Below are positions 58,568-64,000 of a DNA stretch of 64,000 nucleotides, one piece after another. Origin of the DNA: Chondrosia reniformis (taxonomy: Eukaryota > Porifera > Demospongiae > Chondrillida > Chondrillidae); the NCBI GenBank assembly GCA_947172415.1, contig OX359201.1, positions 4,154,001-4,218,000 of the forward strand, in the 5' to 3' direction. Every line of letters begins with the position of its first letter. Position 1 is the first letter of the stretch. The translations under genes and the position numbers were made by a program. The notes below the pieces were generated by a model. The model saw only the letters and a list, made by a program, of their open reading frames with translations. It had not been told where the DNA came from and did not search any database.

Positions 58568-59330
58568 TTCTCACATAACACTGGCATGTGCAGTGCATGT
58601 ACGCATGTCAGGCATGCACTGTAACTAGTACATTTTGCATGTAGAAGGCTGCAAAGTAAAGTAAGACATAAAAGGCCAAGGCCTTTATATATGTATGTCA
58701 TATGATGTCCCTTGTGTATAAGTTACAAAATGGTCTCTAAACCTGTTGATTATGCGAATGTATGCAACCAACTGTTGGTATTCTTAGCTCCCTCACAAGG
58801 CAAATCAATTCTGCTGTGGTTATTAGCTGAGACCCCCTTAAGATTGAAACCTTTGTTGATATATGGCATGCAGATGCATCATCTTCAGTCTATACTAAGG
58901 TGTGAAAAGGTAATTGGTAGTCCATGTGTTCTACCTTGCAATTGGATGATCTGTATCAATTACTACTGCAGTAGTTGAGGATTTCAAAGCCTGCAACAGT
59001 ACTAGTGTGACAAAAGTCTTATACTGTTTAAAATACTAATTATCCTAGGGATCCCTGGGATTGCTTTAAATTTGTACCTTGCACTGCATGCATAGCTAGT
59101 ACTTGATTATAATTTGAATATTGTATATATAATCACTTGGACCTCTTAAATTTGTAACTTTCACTGTGTAGTACTTGATTTTAATTTTAATAATGCCAAT
59201 AACTTTCACTGTGTAGTGTACTTGAGTGTAATTAGCCTTCACTATACTTAGACATTCACTATGAGCAATTTTGTTATGAGATTCTACTGTACAAGTATGT
59301 ACACATGGAAAACATACACACTGGATAAGA
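58568..59330. other. gene-poor stretch
   Basis: AT-rich; TTTGTAACTTTCACTGTGTAGTACTTGA-like phrases repeat loosely at 59140-59230. No gene supported. Confidence 0.4.
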
Positions 59331-59474
59331 ATAATGCCTTGTTGAACATCAGTAACATAAATTTACTAATTCTGGACGTTTCAACCCAGAGGTCTTCATC
59401 AGTAATCCAGGAATGGGAATATCAAGTAGGAAATTAGTAAATTCATGTTGCTGAAGCTCAACAAGGCTTCATTC
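59331..59474 (-). mobile_element. hammerhead-bearing locus between inverted arms (Penelope-like end)
   Basis: Left arm CCTTGTTGAACATCAGTAAC then ATAAATTTACTAATT (from 59337) and the inverted right arm CCTTGTTGAGCTTCAGCAAC then ATGAATTTACTAATT (59431-59471) match over about 38 bases. A hammerhead core lies in the loop at 59375-59402. Penelope-like elements carry hammerheads in terminal repeats that often occur as inverted pairs; no reverse transcriptase is seen nearby. Confidence 0.55.
59373..59412 (-). ncRNA. minimal type I hammerhead ribozyme motif
   Basis: Minus strand: CTGATGA (59402-59396), stem II AGACC/GGGTT with a 3-nt loop, GAAAC, GTC (59377-59375). Stem I can extend from CTGGA/TCCAG into the flanking inverted arms. 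Stem III is minimal, as in dimer-active Penelope hammerheads. Confidence 0.6.
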
Positions 59475-59710
59475 TCATAATAATCGCAACAAACACTCCT
59501 TATTCCTACACATGGAGAAGTAAAAATATGAACAAAAAGTGTAAGAAGAGAAGACAGAGCTTCAATTACCAAAGTTATACGGTCGACGAAACGAATTTCT
59601 TTTGCATCAATATAGGGACAATTCTGCCTCAAACTTAACGGAAACGTACACAAATACGCTTTATCTAACCTTTGCTATGTTAACTCGTTTATTACGTAGC
59701 TCCTTCTCCA

Positions 59711-62278
59711 TGTAGTATTTAGACGTTCCGCTTTAGAGTCGGTTTAGAGTCAATTACGATCACACATGAACCCAACAATAATAACTAGAAAGCACCTGGT
59801 TACAACTATAGTTACTATCATGTTATAACACTACTGTATATGCTATGGTACTATTTCTAGTAACAATTAAGTCCTAACAATCAGTCACAAGTATGCCATC
59901 TCCCTTCTTCCAGTAAGTTAGTCTGGAGGGCGGACCAACGTATGTTCCAGTCTGTGAGCGTGTAGCAATAGTTCGGCGCTGCTGTTTATCTGTTGATATC
60001 TCATGTGTACTTTCTGTTGGTCTCGGCACAAGATGACTCTGGTTTCGGTGAACTGTACCTGATGGAGTCTCAACAAGGTAGGACCTCGGTGTGGCTGCTG
60101 GCTGAATCACCTACCAGGAATCTCTCTTGGGTGTGAATCTCCCGAATTGCCCGTGTCTTATTGGGATCTGGGGATATGCCGTGCTTGTCAACGATGTGAC
60201 CTAAGAAGCTAAGGCATGTCTTGCTGAACTCACATTTCTCTGGATTCAGTGTTGCTCCTGCCTCCTGGATTTTACTTAGAACCGAGTGTAGACAAGCATC
60301 ATGTTCCTGTTGGTTTCGTCCAAAGATGAGTACATTGTCCATATGACATAAGACTCCTTCTTGTCCTTCAAGGATCTCGTTCATGCGGCATTGGAAATGC
60401 TCAGGGGCACTTGATATACCGAATGGTAATTTGTTAAAACAGTAGCGTCCGAATGGTGTGATGAAGGTTGTGAGCAGGCGTGTGCTCTTTTCAAGAGTTA
60501 TTTGCCAAAACCCACAATTGGCATCCACTTTGCTAAACAGAGTTGCTCCGGCTAGTTTTCCCAGAGTCTCATCTACTTTGGGTATCGGATGTACTTCCAA
60601 TAATACCTTATCATTCAACGGACGAAAGTCTATGCAGATGCGAATTGACCCTGATTTCTTCGGCACAACCACCATACCAGCACACCAAGAGGTTGGTTCT
60701 TTAACACGTGAAATAACACCCAGGGACTCCATTCTCCTTATCTCCTCTTGCACCTTTTTGCACAGAGGTAAGGGAACATTGCATGGTGTGAACAATGCAA
60801 AGGGTTTTGCGTCTGGTTGGAGCCTGATTTTGTAGCTACCACCTTTAAATTTCCCAAGTCCAGTGAAAAGATGAGGGTATTGCTCAATAGTGGGTGTAGT
60901 AATAGAATCAACTTGGGCTAGTATGTGGAGGGCTTGAATGGCTGGTAAACCGAGGAGGTTATGATGGAGATTATTTACCACAAAGATGGACTGGGTACAT
61001 GAACGACCTTTGTATGACAGGGTGGCTTGAAACTCACCCAGAACCTCCAAAGGGGTCTTATCTGGTCAGTGGGGCTTCATTTTTGGTAGTTTTGTTTGAT
61101 TCCTTCCCAAAGATGTTCACAGATCATCAGAAATAACCGTGACATCAGCTCCAGTGTCTAACTTGAATTTTACTTCTTGATCATTGAGCAGCACTGTGCA
61201 GCTCCATGTGGTATCCTTTTCTGAGTCCAACACAGTGTTCAAGTTAGCCATATCATAGAGGTCAGTCTCTTTCTCTGCAATGACATTGGCAGTGACGTCG
61301 ACATCAGCTATTGTCCTTTGGAAGCACTTTGCACTGTAATGGCCCTTTTTCTTACAGTTGTGGCACTCAGCGTCTCTAGCGGGGCATTGTTGACGAGAAT
61401 GCGGTCCCCTGCCACATCGAGAGCATTTCCCACCTTTTTGCTGGGTCCTACTGGACACTCTTCTGTTTGGGGTCCTTTGTGCTCTACTCTTAGGCACGTT
61501 ATGTCTCTCAAAATCGACTGATTTGTCCTCCTTTTGTCCATTTTTGAGGAGGATCTGCTGTTCTTGAACAGCCTCTCGTTGTTGTACCTGTGTCTTTGCC
61601 TTTTCTAGAGTTAAATTTGAGTCCATCTGGAGGCATTCAGACAGCGAATTGTCATGAATTCCAACGACAATACGATCGCGTATCATTTGCTCTTGAAGGT
61701 CGCCATAGGCGCAATTCTCAGCCAAATTGTAGAGACTTGTTATAAATTGTTCGGCAGATTCTGTCTCTCCCTGACAGCGTCAATTGAAATGAGCACTTTC
61801 GAAGATTACATTCTCCCGAACTTGAAAAATCGTCGTACGGCTTGAATACTGTATCGTACTTTTTCCGATCTCCTACACTAATGTTTGTCGATGTGAGCGT
61901 GTCCTCTGCATCTTCTCCCATGCAGTACATAAGTGTACTCACTTGTCTGTCGCCACTCTCTTCCGACAATCCTGAGGCTAGGCGGAATTGTTCGAATCGG
62001 CGCTTCCAACGAGGCCATTCGTCTGGGTTCTTGAAGTCAAAAGACGAGGGAGGCTGCAAACGAACGCTAGCCATTCCACTTCTGCCACCATGTAGTATTT
62101 AGACGTTCTGCTTTAGAGTCGGTTTAGAGTCAGTTATGATCGCACATGAACCCAACAATAATAACTAGAAAGCACCTGGTTACAACAATAGTTACTATCA
62201 TGTTATAACACTACCGTGTATGCTATGGTACTATTTCTAGTAACAATTAAGTCCCAACAATCAGTCACAAGTATGCCA
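59711..62278 (-). mobile_element. Ty3/gypsy-type LTR retrotransposon, fossil
   Basis: LTRs of about 187 bp at 59711-59897 and 62091-62278, differing at about 8 positions (roughly 4%), each TG...CA. A purine-rich tract precedes the 3' LTR and a likely primer-binding site follows the 5' LTR. Parts recognised on the minus strand, 5' to 3': a capsid-region start (MASVRLQPPSSFD), paired zinc knuckles (CSRCGRGPHSRQQC, CHNCKKKGHYSAKC), an aspartic protease site (LDTGADVTVI), a reverse transcriptase of Ty3/gypsy type (SVCHMDN-like active-site block, FLGHIVDKHG) and an integrase C-terminal tail. It is broken, with several breaks, and looks moderately young from its LTRs. Confidence 0.82.
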
Positions 62279-63449
62279 CACTCCAAGGAGAGCATCGACT
62301 TGTCATAGCTGTTCTCGAAAGGATGATCTTCTTTTGCAACAAGGGGGTGACGTTTTCGCAACGTCACATGATAAACCATTAAATATGTATGGTGCGACAT
62401 ACAAGGGTGTTGGTGACGCACTAGAGAAACATCAAAATACATCACCAGATTGCTCAATCGTAAACTTGCATTCTTCATTATATCTTGATTATTTTGCAAC
62501 TTTAATTAAGCAAAACTTCGCTGGATGTTTGTCATACACATGTACCATGATATATGTCGGTTTCACAGTGATCTGACCATTTGATAATTTTTATTAATAT
62601 AACACTTGGTTACAATATAAATTTCCTATAGGTTTTCTGTGGTCCTATGGCATTTTATATGCAGCTAGACTTTGTCCTCTGTTTTCTACCAAACGGAGAT
62701 CTAAAAAATCCCTTATATAATTTAAAATGAGTTTTTACCCTAAACGTTATGATACTATGCCCATTCTGTTGCTAGGTCCTTTCCTGAAATCATATGAATT
62801 ATTTATATTAATTATATTAGATTATATTAGATTACCTTAGTATATATATTGTAACTTGTACTGTATATATTTATTTATTTATATTAGATTACCTTAGTAT
62901 ATTGTATATAAGTAGTACTGTATATAATACGGGTTTATACGCAACTATTATAACACTTTTTTTATATGTCGATATATGTATAATACGAGTTCATACGCAA
63001 CTATTGTATAACGCTTAATTACCGGTATAGCGAGGTTTATTGTTTCCATCGATAGGGGAGTCACATCGAGCTTCCCATGCACATAATTGCTTCAAGGTGT
63101 GGCAAAGAAATGTTTCCCAAGGTTTGCGGCCAATATCTACATTTTGTGTCAATCAAAGCGAACATCAAAACAGGCATAGAAACAATTCTACCCCACAGCT
63201 GAAAAGGAGTACAGTGAGGCATTGAACGATGGTAGGCATTACTACGTAGGTCACTTACTCGATGCCTGATGTTGGCTTGAATATATATTTTTCTTTATTG
63301 AGTGCCCGAAATCGAGGTTTCGTCTCAGGATGACGGCCAACGTCTTGAAATCAAAACAACAAAAAGCATAAACTTTCCTGCTGAGCACATTTTTTGATTT
63401 ATTTACCATTATAAATGTCTCTGAAAATAACCATCAAGAGGCCCTATAC
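62279..63449. other. gene-poor stretch with local duplications
   Basis: At 62800-62910 TATATTAGATTACCTTAGTA occurs twice, and at 62925-63005 TTCATACGCAACTATT/TTTATACGCAACTATT with ATAATACG occurs twice: local tandem duplications. A 61-codon plus frame at 63040 has no match. Confidence 0.5.
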
Positions 63450-64000
63450 GTATAGAATTGATGAAGCCTGCAGAAGCTAACTTTGGATTTTAAGCTAAAT
63501 TCTGCTGAAGTGTGTCTCCATCTTCATAAATAAGGGCAGACCAAAGAGGAATTCCTTTGAGCTCCCAGAAGGCAATACAAGACCAATAAGTGAAGCACCA
63601 ACAAAATTATTGGGTAAATTTTTGGGCCAAAACAAGCTAAGAGGGAAACCTTGAAATACTCCTCCAATCATCTTAAAGAGAATTCGCTAAATACCATCCA
63701 ATCAATCAACCAAAGGCCCATCAGAGGAGAGATGAAGGTATGGTAGTTTAAAAATTATGTGAAGTCATCTCTCCATTTCTGTCTTGTAGTGAACCAGGTT
63801 AAACAGAATACCATTCAGACGATGGAGGATATCATAGCCAAAACAATGAAAAAATGGTTGAGGCTACCTAAGAGTGTCACAAGTGCACTTCTCCATCATC
63901 CAGCAATTACCTCGAGTGTTCCCCAAGTGTCTCTGACCTATAAGAAAGCAAACATTAGTCTACTTTCAGCCCTTGCTTCCACCACCAACCCCATAGTAGA
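63450..64000 (+). mobile_element. LINE (non-LTR) reverse-transcriptase C-terminal fragment
   Basis: Plus-strand frames read GRPKRNSFELPEGN, PISEAPTKLLGKFLG (about 63530-63640) and, in another frame at 63820-64000, MKKWLRLPKSVTSALLHHPA and SLTYKKANISLLSALAS. These resemble the thumb region after the polymerase core of LINE-type reverse transcriptases (KFLG, then KKWLxxP). Stops and frame changes lie between, so it is decayed; it continues past the right edge. Confidence 0.5.

Noticed and set aside
59701-62290. CTCCA as a 5-bp target duplication of the LTR element
   Set aside because: It abuts the left LTR but sits two bases away from the right LTR end, so it may be chance.
63300-63350. Hammerhead-like CCTGAGACGAAACC on the minus strand
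   Set aside because: It lacks the CTGANGA core and there is no room for stem II; only GAAAC is shared.

Overview
The window is AT-rich animal DNA: multi-exon genes with short GT-AG introns (most donors read GTAAG or GTGAG), metazoan-type domain mixes (sacsin, PARP14-like ADP-ribosyltransferase, ankyrin/kelch, Ig and FN3 receptor exons, a G-protein alpha relic) and many different transposons. The style fits an early-branching invertebrate, most likely a sponge. That assignment is inference; no species marker is present.

Left third (1-32.6 kb): a tandem series of host genes, all on the minus strand. In transcription order these are two Ig/FN3 receptor units (32.5-29.3 kb), a giant sacsin-like gene (25.8-9.8 kb), an ankyrin-kelch gene (8.5-6.2 kb) and a second sacsin-like gene that leaves the window at base 1. 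The giant gene has three complete sacsin/HSP90-type ATPase repeats plus a ruined first one and a C-terminal HEPN domain. Through a phase-matched 405-bp intron it also joins a PARP14-like catalytic domain with an H-Y-L type triad. This sacsin-HEPN-PARP fusion is the most notable host finding. Its 5' part is damaged: the first ATPase exon is not found, a 2.8-kb minisatellite of about 33-bp units sits where the 5' exons would lie, and a 535-bp element carrying a hammerhead ribozyme has landed inside an exon with a 13-bp target duplication.

Middle (33-57.3 kb): a transposon-dense region. It holds a decayed G-alpha fragment; a decayed multi-exon transposase with a RAG1-type N-terminal zinc-finger/RING region (N-RAG-TP-like) with a Tc1/mariner element inside it; and two copies of one EnSpm/CACTA element (CACTG ends, 3-bp target duplications). 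Copy 1 of the CACTA element contains an intact-looking ISL2EU/Harbinger-type element, with a THAP transposase convergent to a SAP-SWIM-YqaJ nuclease, and a piggyBac-type non-autonomous element at TTAA. Copy 2 supplies the empty sites for both. Copy 2 lies in an intron of a small acidic gene, 8 bases past a splice donor. A broken MULE-type transposase gene follows.

Right end (57.3-64 kb): gene-poor DNA with a long hairpin, a third hammerhead-ribozyme locus between inverted arms, a fossil Ty3/gypsy-type LTR element (minus strand, LTRs about 4% diverged) and a LINE reverse-transcriptase fragment running off the right edge.

Intron-exon structures were built by hand from splice signals, phase and homology, with no transcript evidence. 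Family calls rest on recognised motifs, not database searches.
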